Positions 11,960 to 23,394 of a stretch of DNA of 64,000 bases are shown one piece after another. Each line of letters starts with the position of its first letter. Positions within the stretch are counted from its first letter, which is position 1. The notes under the pieces were generated by a model. The model did not search any database. It saw only the letters and a list, made by a program, of their open reading frames with translations, and had not been told where the DNA came from. The stretch comes from Voacanga thouarsii (taxonomy: Eukaryota; Streptophyta; Magnoliopsida; Gentianales; Apocynaceae): NCBI GenBank assembly GCA_026120185.1, contig JANUWF010002200.1, positions 2,912,001-2,976,000 on the forward strand. The letters run 5' to 3'. A program made the translations under genes and the position numbers.

Positions 11960-13215
11960 CAGGCAAAGATCTAAATTGACAGTCTCCAAGAAGCTTGGCT
12001 AATTGACCAATTTGATTCTCCATGGTGTGCATTGAAGCCTTCAAATTTCTTGTTACAACATCAATTCCTTGAAAATGCGTTTCAATTGAACTTCCCATTT
12101 TGTTGACAAGTTCCTCCAATAAAGGCTTTGGTGGATTAGATAATTGAGCATCATATGCAAGGAAGGATTAGACTTTTGAGTTCCATTAAAGATTGGAGAA
12201 GCTTACCTAGGTTAACCTTGATTACTCCAAGAGAAGTTGGGATGATTCCTCCAATAAGAGTTGTATATGTCGCTATAAGGATTGTTTCCTTGTTTTCTAT
12301 TCCCCATGAAAGCAATTTGTTCTAAATATAAATCTTGAGGTGAGCCCATACTTTGACACTCATGATTAGAGTATTCTCCTCCACAAAAATCACAATTAAT
12401 ATTCATAACTTATTCTTGAGAAGGAGTTACAATCAATTGTTCTATCTTTTGAGTCAATGCCTCAACCTTAGCCTCCAAGACAGCTATAATATTAACCTCA
12501 TGGATCCCTTGCACACAATCCCTAGGCCTTGGATTACCCCAAGAATAGTAGCTCATAGCAATTCTTTCAATTAAATCATACAATTCCTCCTTAGTAGTTT
12601 TCGTTCCTCTAGTCGATACATCAATTAACTGTGTAGAGGCAAAATTCAAACCATTATAGAAAATTTACATTTACATTCCTAACTCTAGCCCATAATGGGG
12701 GCACCTTCTCAGCATTTCTTTCCACCTCTCCCAACACTCATAAAGGCTTTCTAACTGCATTCATATGGAAGGCGAAAATATTTAACCTAAGTTTTGATGT
12801 CCTAGTTAGGGGAAAATATTTAGCCAATAATTTTTCAACAAAATCATTCCAAGTTGTAATGGATATTGCAGGCAATGATTTCAACTAGGATTTGGCTTTA
12901 TCTCTAAGGGAAAAAGGAAAAAAGTTTCAACTTTGTGGCATACTCTAAAATGCCATTCATTTTAAAGGTATCACAAATTTCTAAGAAACTTGTGATGTGA
13001 GTTTTAGGGTCCTCATCGGGTAAACCATCAAACTGCACCATTTGTTAGATCATTTGCATAATGTTAGGTTTAATTTCAAAATTGTTTGCCTTCACCCTTG
13101 GCCTAGCCATGCTTGAATCTACACTCGAAATTGCGGGTTTAGCAAAATCACCCATTGTTCTTGTATTACCCTCATTACCATTACCACCATGTTGATTTAC
13201 CTTCATTTCTAAGGA
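11960..13215 (-). pseudogene. Athila-1 gag (broken)
   Basis: Minus-strand gag of Athila type spread over several frames. From upstream down it shows a capsid-like part (near 12,830-13,030), then RGTKTTKEELYDLIERIA at about 12,550-12,600, the helical VLEAKVEALTQKIEQL segment near 12,450, and a zinc-knuckle-like CDFCGGEYSNHEC at 12,358-12,396. RNHPNFSWSNQG near 12,220 and a C-terminal coiled part with MENQIGQLAKLLGD near 12,000 follow. These segments appear in this order in Athila gag proteins. Several in-frame stops and shifts disrupt it. Confidence 0.85.
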
Positions 13216-13572
13216 TTGACAAACACCTGATAAGTGGTCCTATATGGCTCAATTAGTCAACCCTTAGCTTATTTTCCCTTCGAGTTATCGTCCTTTCAAT
13301 CTCCGAATCGATGTCCACATTGTTTTCTTCGGTTCGTCAAGTCATAAACCAAAAATTAAATATAAAAGGAAAAAAATAAGAAGATAAGTATTTAAAACTT
13401 TACAAGTATCCAAAAGGACATAATTACAATTGAGATATATAAAAATACCAAAATTAATACACCTATTAGAGAATCATACAACAACAACAACATATGGCAC
13501 CTAATTATAACAAGGAACACATATATACATATATACATGGCTAAATCAATAAAATTCAAGCTTTCATAATAT

Positions 13573-13592
13573 TGTTCTCTGGCAACAGTATA
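13573..13592 (-). other. Primer-binding site of Athila-1 (degenerate)
   Basis: The minus strand reads TATACTGTTGCCAGAGAAC about ten bases inside the 5' LTR. It matches the tRNA-Asp-type primer site used by Athila elements in its GTTGCC and GAAC parts, with decay in the rest. Confidence 0.6.
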
Positions 13593-13602
13593 AAAAACTT
13601 AA

Positions 13603-15061
13603 TGCGTCAGACTTTGGTAACAAAACCATTCATTTTTAAGTGCATTCTCAATCAAGTTTTAATTAAAACGTTAACCCCTAATCACACATTTAGAGCAAGT
13701 GCACTTATCGCAATTCATAATATAGGAGATTAATGAGTATCGATCCTCAAGGAACAATTACTATTAGTCACTTTTTATCCTTTACTTAACTTACCAAACA
13801 AAGATGTTAAAATAAATCTAAGTAAACTAATTACAATACTTACAATAACAACAATAACAAAGAGTAAAACACATATAGTTAGATAAAAGCTCTTAAAGAC
13901 ATGACAATGATCAAGTAAGAAATTATTACAGTTAGCTGCCATTCTAGCATCAAGAAGGGATTATAAAGTAGATTCCACTGTCGCTCGAGTTATAGATTCA
14001 CTATCTCCTAGCTAAATTACTAAATATCTCTACCCCACCAAAACAACTAAAAGTTGCATTAAGATCAAATCTTTGGTAAATACCCCTATCTCTAGGCGAT
14101 ATTAAAACATGAAACCAATCAACTTCCCTATCTCTATGTGAAATTAATTAATCTTTGATTACCAGGTTCTTGACTCTTAACCTCTCTCTTGAGTTAATTA
14201 AGAAATAACAAATATGAAACATCTTTCTCAAGTTAATTAGAAAGAAGAAATAACTAATTAATCCTCTAAATATAAATGCCAAGTAATCAAATACTAGAAA
14301 ATAGCAATTAACTTAATCAAATAACCAACTAAATACAAAATCATAACTTTAAAACATCATCTAAATATAATTAAAATGTTAATCTCAATCATTGTTCAAG
14401 AAAACAAAGCAAAGGAAAAAGATAGGAACTGATAGACAAGCCTTTCTACTCTTATAAAGACTTCTCCCAGAGACAATGCTCCTTGCAAGATGAATTCTTC
14501 TTTGAATGATTAGTCTCTAGATTAGATCCTTGAATTCATATGTTTTCTTTATTTTTCTATACTTAAATAGATGTTTGTGGCTGCCAAAAATCCTTCAAAA
14601 AAGTCCAGATCCGTCCATAAGTTAGTTTTCAAAAAGACTTGTACAACAATTTCCAAATTCTACTTCGAAAAGTACTCTTCACCACATTTCTCTATAATTG
14701 GACCAACATCGATTCACTTTCCTTAGTCACCACCAGTTCAGCTCTATTTCGCATTCGGTTTTTGTTCTGTTTTCTCCTGTTTTCCAAACTTGAGTCTCAA
14801 TCAGTTCATCTTCCTTAGGCTAGCACCAATTCTCTACTGGAATAGGTCCGTTTTCAACTTCCTTTCTACAATTCTCATCAAAAATCCAGGAAAAACCTTC
14901 CTATGCCAATGAAAAACCTTCCTATGCCAATAAAAACCTTTCTACAGCCAAGTATCATCAAAGCATCACAAAATAAAATAATTATATAGCCTTTATGTAC
15001 AAAAATAACACAAACCCATCCCAAATGACTAAGAAAATATAGGTATATTTAAGCCTTATTA
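13603..15061 (-). repeat. 5' LTR of Athila-1
   Basis: About 1.46 kb, homologous to 4488-6003. Its outer end is TTATTA where the partner has TATCA, followed by the duplication GGGAC. A short local repeat (AACCTTCCTATGCCAATGAAA, twice near 14,895) is absent from the other LTR. Confidence 0.85.
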
Positions 15062-18000
15062 GGGACAATTTAATGTTACCACCGTTCATGGTCACAAATA
15101 TTATTTTACTATAGTTGATTATTTCACTAGATTTACTTGGATGTTTTTACTGAAACAAAAATCTGAAATAGGTCTTTTAATCCAACATTTTATTGCTTAT
15201 ATTGAAACATAATTTCACAAACGACTTAAAACTTTAAGGTCAGATAATGGCCTTGAGTTTCAACTTACAGAGTTTTATCACTCAAAGAGTATTATTTATC
15301 AAACCTCATGTCCTTATACTCCCGAGAAGAATGGTATTGTAGAAAGAAAACATCAATACGTTCTTAATGTGGCAAAGGCTCTTAGACTTCAATTACAGAT
15401 ACCACTAGCTTATTTGGGATATTGTATCAAACAAGTTGTGTATTTGATAAATATCACTCCAACTCCTATTTTAAATCAGCAAACACCTTTTAAAAAATTG
15501 TATTATAAGCCCCCAAATTTTAGTGCTCTTAAGGTTTTTGGTAGTTTAGCTTATGCTTGCACCCAACTAGCTCATAAAAACAACTTTGATTCCAGAAGCA
15601 GATCTAGTGTTTTTCTTGGCTATTCTTAGTCTACTAAAAGATTTCTTTTGTTAGATTACTTTTCCAAAGAGATTTTTATACGCAAGAATGTTTATTTTAT
15701 AGAATCATATTTTCTTTTTCTGCATACAAAAGTCTCATCTACTCCAGGCATATACAAGCCAGTATTACCTCTTCCTTATTCCACATCTTTTAATTCTCTT
15801 GTTGAATCTATTTAGTCATTTGATTCTATTCCAATTACATCACATTTATCTTCTTCCATTCTTCCTCCTAAAAGATCAACTAGGACAACTACCACACCAG
15901 CTTAACTATATGATTACATTTGTTTTGAAGTATATAAAGTCACTATACCATATATCTTGTCTTCCTCTATTGCTTCCTCAGCTTTTTTATATAGTTCTTC
16001 CATTTATTCGGAGCCTATACACTATTTTGAGATTGTGCAATCCAAGGAATAGTGTGCAGCTATGCAAACTAGCTTATGCTTATGGTGTGCAGCTAGCTTA
16101 TGCTTGCACCCAGCGAGCTCATAAAAACAACTTTGATTGCAGAAGCAGATCTAGTGTTTTTCTTGGCTATTCTCAATCTACTAAAAGATTTATTTTGTTA
16201 GATTACTTTTCCAAAGAGATTTTTATATGCAAGAATGTTTATTTTAGAGAATCGCATTTTCTTTTTCTACATACAAAAGTCTCATCTACTCCAGGCATAT
16301 ACAAGCCAGTATTACCTCTTCCTTATTCCACATCTTTTAATTCTCTTGTTGAATCTAAGTAGTCACTTGATTCTATTTCAATTCCATCACATTTATCTTC
16401 TTCCATTCTTCCTCCTAGAAGATCAACTAGGACAACTACCATACCAGCTTATCTATCTGATTACATTTGTTTTAAAGTACATAAGGTCACTATACCATAT
16501 ATCCTATCTTCCTCTATTGCATCCTCAGCTTTTTTATATAGTTCTTCCATTTATTCGAAGCCTATACACTATTTTGAGGTTGTGCAATCCAAGGAATGGT
16601 GTACAGCTATGCAAGGTAAACTTACAACCTTAGAAGCAAATAAAACTTGGCATTTAGTTCATTTGCCTCTAGGAAAGAAGACCATTAGTTGTAAGTGGGT
16701 ATATCAGATCAAATACATGGCAGATGGGTCTATTGGTAGATACAAGGCAAGACTTGTAGCAAAATAGTATACACAATAAGGAGGGGTTGATTTTCTAGAC
16801 ACATTTGCACCAGTTGTTAAAATTACTACTATCAGAATCATGTTAGCCTTTGCAACTATGTCCAATTAGCATACATCAACTAGATATTAATAATGCTTTT
16901 CTATATGGTGACTTATCTAAAAATGTATACATAACTTTACCACCTGGTTTTGCTTCTAATGATCATGCTTTAGTTTGAAAACTTGATAAATCATTATATA
17001 GACTTAAACAAGCAAGTAGACAATGGAATTCCAAGCTTACTGGATTCTTGTTATCTCTTGGTTTTCATCAATCAAAGAATTATTACAGTTTGTTCTTTCC
17101 AAAGAATATTGATATGTTTATTGCTCTTTTGGTATACGTTGATGATAACCTTGTTTTGAGTAATTAGTTGGGCGTTATTACTATTATCTAGGGTAAATTG
17201 CATCAACAATTTCAGATTAAGGACGTAAGGGAATTGCATTATTTTTTACGTTTTGAAGTTCATAGAACTCCAGCAGGTATTACACTTTCCTAAAAGAAGT
17301 ATGTACTTGATATGCTTCAGACACATGGTTACATATTAGCTATAAACATGTTTCTACTCCTCTAGACAGTAAACAAAAGTTCGTTGTAGGAGATTCAAAT
17401 TTGTTTTGTGATGCTTCACTTAACAGAAGTCTTGTTGGCAAACTCTTATGCTTAACTCATAGCAGACCTGATATTTCCTTTGTTGTGCCGCAATTAAGTC
17501 AATTTTTGGCTGCACTTACTGTGTTGCAAATGCAAGCTGTATATAGAGTGCTTAGATATCTTAAGGGCTCTCTTGATGAATTCGATTGAATCTTTCCTCC
17601 TGAGAATTCTTTTGCTCTTCAAGTCTATGCAGACTCTGACTGGGCAAATTGTCTTGATTCTAGAAGATCTATTACATGATACTGCATTTGTTTTGGTTCA
17701 GCTCTTGTTCCTTGGAAATCCAAGAAACAAATTGTTGTTGCTTGCAGCTCTACAGAAGAAGAATATAGAACATTGGCACAATCAAATTGTGAATTGTAGT
17801 GGATTTTGCTTCTTCTTCATGAGCTAACTTTGCTTGTCATTTACCAGTTCCTGTGTTTTGTGATAATAGGAGTGCAATATATTTGGTTGAAAATCTTGTG
17901 TTCCATGAGAGAACAAAACATATTGAGCTTGATTATCATTTTATCCGTGATCAATATCATGCCGGTTGTATAAAACCGTTGCCTAATTCCTCAGCTCAAC

Positions 18001-18096
18001 CGTTGGCTGACATTTTCACTAAAGCTTTTTTTCCAGCTTCTTCTCATCTTCTGTTATCCCATCTAGGCATTATTTCTGTATGCACCTTGCGGGGGT
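15062..18096 (+). pseudogene. Copia-2 pol continued: integrase, reverse transcriptase, RNase H
   Basis: Continuation of the frame interrupted at 4482. The integrase core reads YYFTIVDYFTRFTW near 15,100, then SDNGLEF at about 15,240 and an NGIVERKHQ box near 15,330, the usual D-D-35-E arrangement. The integrase C-terminal region (KVFGSLAYACT) follows. A 547-bp tandem duplication interrupts the region before RT. RT begins near 16,590 (EWCTAMQGKLTTLEANKTW), reaches YVDDN at about 17,139 where the fourth catalytic-box residues are kept, and RNase H lies at 17,400-18,120 with VYADSDWANCLDSRRS and FCDNRSAIYL in different frames. Many stops. It ends LADIFTKAF shortly before the polypurine tract GCGGGGG. 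Confidence 0.9.
15547..16640 (+). repeat. 547-bp tandem duplication inside Copia-2 pol
   Basis: The segment starting AGCTTATGCTTGCACCCA at 15,548 recurs at 16,095. Paired landmarks keep an offset of exactly 547 (GATCTAGTG at 15,601 and 16,148; TGTGCAATCC at 16,034 and 16,581). The junction near 16,070-16,094 has extra short repeats of GTGTGCAGCT and AGCTTATGCTT. Copies differ by about 5 percent by eye. Confidence 0.9.
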
Positions 18097-18457
18097 TGTT
18101 AAAACTCAAGTTGCAAACTTAGCTTCCATCTCAGCAGTTGCCTGCTCAGCCTCTAGCCAATTACAATTTGATCCTGGTTGACGTAAGTTAGTTGCCGTCA
18201 AGTTGCTCACAGAAGTTGATGCAGTTTGCTGCAGTTTGTTTCTAGATGTTTCTTTTCTGCCAGCTGGATTTTCATTCTAATTATCATAATTCAATGTAGT
18301 TTATCTTTTGTAGAGTTCCGTGTGTATGTATAAGCTTTGTACTGGATCATTGGAAGATAATGAAAAGAAAAGCTTCTGCAATTCTTTTCTTCTCTTCCTT
18401 TTCTTCCATCCTGTTTCTTCATCTTTGAATACAGAGTAAAATTTTTTTATTTCAACA
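18097..18457 (+). repeat. 3' LTR of Copia-2
   Basis: Begins TGTTAAAACTC right after the polypurine tract GCGGGGG and ends TTCAACA, giving matching terminal inverted repeats. It contains TGTATAAGC and an AATGAAAAG tract. The partner LTR is outside the window, so the length (361 bp) rests on terminal motifs. Confidence 0.65.
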
Positions 18458-20119
18458 CAGTTTTTCATCTTGCAGTGGCTTGCTTAATAATCTCAATTGG
18501 AAAGACCTTACACTAGTGAATATTAGGCAAGATTGAGACACAAATATTGGTATTCTTAACTTTCTTTTTCTACTCTCTTCTCTTTGGCTGGTTTTTCCTT
18601 GCACGGATAGGGCCACAGTCACCAAACACCTGCGATTACATAAACATCCAGTTGGTTACTGACCTATTTGATATGTTTTGAAAATTTGAATGGAATTGGT
18701 GGCTTTTCTAAAAGATCGGCTGAAACCAGTAGTAGCCTTTACCTGTTGCTACGGTCAGCCGAGATAGTATTTTTCACTGTGAATATTTTGAAGAGTCGAT
18801 TGTATAATTGTATGGGAATTTTTGAATGAACAATTATTTAATTACATACGTTGAAAACGTTATCTCCAACATACAGAGATAATGAGTTGATCGCTAAACA
18901 TTTTCAAGATATATGTAGTCATGAGCAGTGATAGATGCTATTAGTTTATATTTGAGGTTTTTTTTTTTTTTAATCTTCTGTGTTAATTTTTTTAATTAGA
19001 TATGATTATACCTTTAGAATTTTTTTTATTATAGACATTCTTATTGAGAAACTATTATATTTATATTTTAATATTAATTGATGTTAATAAATCATGACTT
19101 TATCACTGCTAAACATTGATAATATATGTTTTAAAAATTATACATTTGTAAAAAGATATAAAATTTTATAGTATCTTCTCATTCTTGAATGTTGAAAAAA
19201 ATTGCACTATTATAAAAACCACGTCAAGAAAACCTTTAGGGATGTCTTGGATGAACATTTTATACCAAACCACTTATCCCTAAGTAGCATCTGCAAAGAG
19301 AACAACAAAAGAATATTCACCTGTAATTATGACAAACTTAGAGAAGGGCAATGTAATTTCCACCATATATATATGTATGTATATATATATTGTGTCCTTG
19401 GAACTTTAACGGTCAACATAATTCAAACTTTGCCGCAAGATGAGGTGATCATCTTTGTCATTGAAAAACTAACGCACCCCTACCACGTCCCACCTTAACA
19501 ATTGTCAACGCTTCAAAATACTAGTACTAGTGTACTTCTTCTGTCACCAGGTGTTGATGCGTTGTTCCATGCGCATGATCTCTACAATTTTTTCTTTCTT
19601 TAGTAACACCGAAGAATCCTAGTATTTTTGTTATCTCTCATGATGTTTCTCTGAGCAATTGCCTTGTCTGATTGCTAGTTTTTCGAGCCCTTTTATCTTT
19701 CCTTCACGAGATTTGCGCCTTCTTCAAGTTCATATGAGCATGACAAATTCTGTGTAACCTTGTGGTTCAAGATTTTCCAGCTCAAAAGCAAATCTGGATA
19801 GGGTTCTAAGCAAAGTTTCAAGTATTAATTTCTTTTAGAGTGAAGTTTCACACTTTCAAGATGTGTGAATTTCATTCCAATATTCTTAGATCATTCTTGC
19901 TAAAAGAATTCTTCTGTTTGAGCTCTGTTTTTGTCATGGTGTTTTCCAAGAAATCAGATCCCTTGTCGGTCACTGTTCTTGGAATCGAATTACCCAAGTG
20001 AAAACTTTGATCAGCTTCTTGATTTATAGTACGGTACTATTTGCTTTTAATCTCTCTATATTTGCATTCGAAAGTTGTTAGAATTCTTTTGCTGAACTTT
20101 GAGGATTGAGATCTTAGAG
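18458..20119. other. Intergenic region and 5' flank of the methyltransferase gene
   Basis: Host DNA without a recognisable gene up to about 19.5 kb. TA-rich tracts at 19,363-19,390 could act as a TATA region. From about 19,520 the base composition becomes more balanced, consistent with a 5' untranslated region of the gene at 20120. I cannot fix the transcription start or exclude an intron in the leader. Confidence 0.4.
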
Positions 20120-21526
20120 ATGGCGAAGAATTGTTTCCCAAGGATGAGATTAGCTAGAATAATGGGCTGGCTTCAAATTATTCTAGGAGTTCTGGTTATT
20201 GTAGTGAGCATATCAAGCTTATCTAGGATGTACTCCGCGGGATTTTTCTTTCGCAATGAAGACATATGCCGCCATTACTATGGTACGAAAGATGCTTATG
20301 AGAATGTCGATGTAAGGGCCCTTGCTGCTCGAGTTGATGAAGTGCTCAGCAAGATGGATAGCCTGCAGATGATGCTTGAATCAACTGTGCTGCAGATGGA
20401 AAGAGCCAAGCAGGACTTGAGTAAGAGCAGTATTTCAACATTGGAGTACAAGAGATTTCTAGAGGAGGAGGTAATTAGGCCTCTTTATAGTGCTCATATC
20501 GCGCTTAGGCAGATTCGTCTGCCAAGGATTGAAAAGAATGGGAGCATGGAAATCAAAGAGGATCCTTTGATTAATACCTTTGTAATTGAGGAGATTCGAA
20601 AGTATATTACTCCCAAAGAGAGCAGAGTAGGGAAGATTAACATATATGGAACCGGGAAGATATACAACACCATTGGCCATGCTTGTGTTTTGCTGAAGAA
20701 AAAACTGGAAGAATACATGGATTATGATATTGGATCTTATTGCAAAGATGACTGGAATTTGGCACAAAAACTAATGGTTCATGGTTGCGATCCCATCCCC
20801 CGGAGGCGTTGTTTGACAAGGGCCTCAAAACTCTACCTCAAGCCTTATCCAATCAACGAGTCCCTGTGGAGGATGCCTGATGGCAGAAATGTTAGGTGGA
20901 GCAATTATCAGTGCAGGAATTTCGAATGCCTGTCAAGCAAGAATCCCAAACGAGGCTACACAAAGTGCACAGGTTGTTTTGAGATGGAGAAGGAGAAGCT
21001 TAAATGGGTAACAAATGCCTCCCTCCCCATAGATTTCATGATCAAAGACGTCTTGGCAATCAAACCAGGGGAAATTAGAATAGGCCTGGATATTGGTGTT
21101 GGTACCGGCACGTTTGCTGCCCGAATGAGAGAACAGAATGTTACAATAGCTTCAACAGCTCTGAACCTTGGAGCTCCTTTCAATGAAATGATTGCACTTA
21201 GAGGTCTCATTCCTCTATATGTGACACTAAACCAAAGGCTCCCATTCTTTGATAACACTATGGACTTGATACACACAACTGGCTTCATGGATGGCTGGAT
21301 TGATCTACAACTGCTGGACTTCATCCTCTTTGATTGGGATCGGATCTTAAGGCCGGGTGGCTTGTTATGGATCGATCGATTCTTTTGCAATAGGAAGGAT
21401 CTTGATGACTACATGTACATGTTTCTGCAGTTCAGGTACAGGAAACATAAGTGGGCAGTTTCCCCTAAATCTAACGATGAAGTTTACCTTTCTGCAGTTC
21501 TAGAGAAGCCCCCCAGATCCTTGTGA
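20120..21526 (+). CDS. Putative membrane-anchored SAM-dependent methyltransferase
   Basis: Single-exon gene for 468 residues, start MAKNCFPRMRLARIMG. An upstream in-frame TTG at 20099 is not a plausible start. A signal-anchor helix at residues 14-34 (MGWLQIILGVLVIVVSISSL) predicts a type II membrane protein, probably of the secretory system. A short amphipathic or coiled-coil region (about 64-105) follows, then a cysteine-rich segment (207-287). The SAM-binding motif I is GLDIGVGTGTFAARM at 322-336, with later methyltransferase motifs near 376-392 (FFDNTMDLIHTTGFMDGW) and RPGGLLWIDRFFC at 411-423. Size and order match the plant family of Arabidopsis At3g05390 and At4g01240, related to At1g29790 and ICA. 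Substrate unknown. Reading frame intact, in contrast to everything around it, so it is the clearest functional gene here. Confidence 0.93.
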   Translation: MAKNCFPRMRLARIMGWLQIILGVLVIVVSISSLSRMYSAGFFFRNEDICRHYYGTKDAYENVDVRALAARVDEVLSKMDSLQMMLESTVLQMERAKQDLSKSSISTLEYKRFLEEEVIRPLYSAHIALRQIRLPRIEKNGSMEIKEDPLINTFVIEEIRKYITPKESRVGKINIYGTGKIYNTIGHACVLLKKKLEEYMDYDIGSYCKDDWNLAQKLMVHGCDPIPRRRCLTRASKLYLKPYPINESLWRMPDGRNVRWSNYQCRNFECLSSKNPKRGYTKCTGCFEMEKEKLKWVTNASLPIDFMIKDVLAIKPGEIRIGLDIGVGTGTFAARMREQNVTIASTALNLGAPFNEMIALRGLIPLYVTLNQRLPFFDNTMDLIHTTGFMDGWIDLQLLDFILFDWDRILRPGGLLWIDRFFCNRKDLDDYMYMFLQFRYRKHKWAVSPKSNDEVYLSAVLEKPPRSL

Positions 21527-21660
21527 TGAGAATACATTTTGTTGCTTATTAACTTCTTTCTTTGTTCTATTGAATGCTGAAAAGTCCTATGAAATTTGCA
21601 CCATTTCTGTACAAAATGAAATAAAAAGAAATTTTCTGGTGCATTTCCAGTGCAGAGTTT
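21527..21660 (+). terminator. 3' untranslated region with polyadenylation signal
   Basis: AATAAA at 21620-21625, about 95 bases after the stop codon, in a T-rich and A-rich context. It fits a plant near-upstream polyadenylation element for the methyltransferase gene. Confidence 0.6.
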
Positions 21661-22020
21661 TCTGTAAGTGGAAAGCCTACATCTGACTGTTCAAGTTAAG
21701 AGGCATATATCCAATTTCGCCCTATTACTTAGGTTATGGATATGAAGTTGAGGTATATTTCCATTGAGAGTTGAATAGACATAGAAAAGATATTTGGCTA
21801 ATAATTGGATAAGTATCCCACAAGGTGGAACTTTGACATATCTTTCTTAAGACACCTGCCCTATGACACTCTGGCAATATTTACTGCATTTTATTGATTT
21901 TAATATCGATTATTTAATTCATTATATGATTGATAAAATTTTTTATAAGATTTAATTTTATTTATGTTAATCGATATTAATATCATTAAGTATTAATGAT
22001 AAAAAAAACTTATTATCATA

Positions 22021-22022
<2 letters not shown>

Positions 22023-22060
<38 letters not shown>
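22023..22060. repeat. (AT)19 microsatellite
   Basis: Uninterrupted AT units over 38 bases. Confidence 0.95.
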
Positions 22061-22062
<2 letters not shown>

Positions 22063-22156
22063 AATTTGCATAATTTAAATTGAAGGGGACCAATTATATA
22101 ATTTGTATTCAAATGATAATGATGGTATCGATTTTGATAACACAATAAATATTTCA

Positions 22157-22205
22157 ATAATAATAATAATAATAATAATTATTATTATTATTATTATTAT
22201 TATTA

Positions 22206-22262
<57 letters not shown>
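22157..22262. repeat. (AAT)n/(ATT)n composite microsatellite
   Basis: About eight AAT units change directly into about 27 ATT units with one GTT interruption. The two halves are complementary, so the tract can fold back on itself. Confidence 0.95.
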
Positions 22263-22263
<1 letters not shown>

Positions 22264-22959
22264 TAATCAGTAACAGTAATAATGAATAATAAATCATCCC
22301 AACCATTCCGAATGTTACTTCTATTTCATACTCGAAAAGAAGATTGTCTTTCGAACAAGTTGTGTCCATAAACATATTATTTTTTAATATAAAATACAAA
22401 ACATTAAAATTGGATGCTCATTAATTGAATTTTCATTTGGCAATGAGGTAACATTTTTTATTATTAGAGTTCAAATTTTTTAAATTGCACAGGATTAAGG
22501 ACATGTTTGATTAAATACTTAAAATTATTTATTTATTATTTATTTATTTATTTATTTTATTAAAAATTTTAATAACGATTAATATTAAGTATTTAATTAA
22601 TTAATACGTTTAATAATAAATTGTTGTTATCACTTAATTAATTAATACATATTAAAATTATGTTTTAAATTTTAATTGAATTAAATATTATTTAAGTTTA
22701 AAATTTGAATATGTTAAATACTTTATCTAATTATTAGTATTCTTTTATATTTTATCAAAATTATATTGAAATATAGTGTAAATATGAATTATAATTAATT
22801 CAAACTTCGTATATTAAATTTTAGAATTCAATCTTTAAATTTCAACTTTCAAATTTTAATATTTAAATATTTAAATTTCAATTTTATCAAATGAATCCTA
22901 AATGTGTCCATGGCAATAATACTGTGATTATTTTCTTAGGACAAAGAAGTAAAAGTGTT

Positions 22960-22964
22960 TTATC
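22960..22964. repeat. Target-site duplication of Copia-3 (left)
   Basis: TTATC here is repeated exactly at 28334-28338, immediately outside the 3' LTR. Confidence 0.9.
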
Positions 22965-23340
22965 TGTTATGAATTATTGGAATCTTTATTAATTAGTGGA
23001 GGCTCCACTAATTATGGATTTATGTGAATAATTAGAGAAGATTTTTATGGATGTCCACCATTTAGTGGAGACACCACTAATTAAGATTAGTGGAAGATGA
23101 TGTATGCCATGATGTAATCCACTAATTAGAGCTCTATAAATAGAGCTATTCTCTAAGCTTGTAATACACCATTATTTTGTGAAAGAAAGATTAGTGAAAG
23201 AAAGATTAGAGAAAATTGTGAGAGAAAAGAAAGAGAAAGAAAGAGAGAAGTTTGAAAAGAAATTTTTGTGCAAAATAATTAGAGTTTTATTAGTGTGTAG
23301 TGTGAAGATTTTATTCTAACACTACTCTAATTTTATAACA
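22965..23340 (+). repeat. 5' LTR of Copia-3
   Basis: 376 bp, TGTTATG to ATAACA. U3 holds several TTAGTGG/CCACTAA palindromes. The TATA box CTATAAATA sits within a palindrome at about 23,130-23,150. A purine-rich leader (GAAAGAAAGA repeats) follows. Confidence 0.93.
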
Positions 23341-23362
23341 CGTTATCAGCACGAGTCTCTGC
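23341..23362 (+). other. Primer-binding region of Copia-3
   Basis: CGTTATCAGCACGAGTCTCT directly follows the LTR end. The same sequence with one change follows the 5' LTR of Copia-5 at 39,190. The position fits a tRNA primer site; I could not assign the tRNA. Confidence 0.55.
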
Positions 23363-23394
23363 CGTTATTAAAGCCAGAAGACAGGTACGCATTT

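Larger units (their letters stand above)
4488..15061 (-). mobile_element. Athila-type Ty3/gypsy retrotransposon (Athila-1), nested in Copia-2
   Basis: A minus-strand LTR element of about 10.6 kb. Its 5' LTR is at 13603-15061 and its 3' LTR at 4488-6003. A primer-binding site, Athila-like gag and an env-like remnant follow in the expected order on the minus strand. The pre-polypurine motif CTTGAGGGCAAGCAAAG followed by GTGTGGAGGAATG next to the 3' LTR is a hallmark of the Athila/Tat lineage. I find no protease, reverse transcriptase or integrase, so this copy is defective. Part of the interior is a later solo LTR (8333-10245). Confidence 0.85.
21661..22959. other. AT-rich intergenic DNA
   Basis: No gene seen. 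It holds the two microsatellites listed separately and, at 22,500-22,900, very AT-rich sequence with repeated TTAATTAATT and AATTTAAA words. Confidence 0.6.

Noticed and set aside
20956..21390. Minus-strand 144-codon ORF
   Set aside because: Antisense shadow of the methyltransferase gene.
22154..22399. Minus-strand ORF with poly-Asn and poly-Tyr
   Set aside because: Translation of the AAT/ATT microsatellite.
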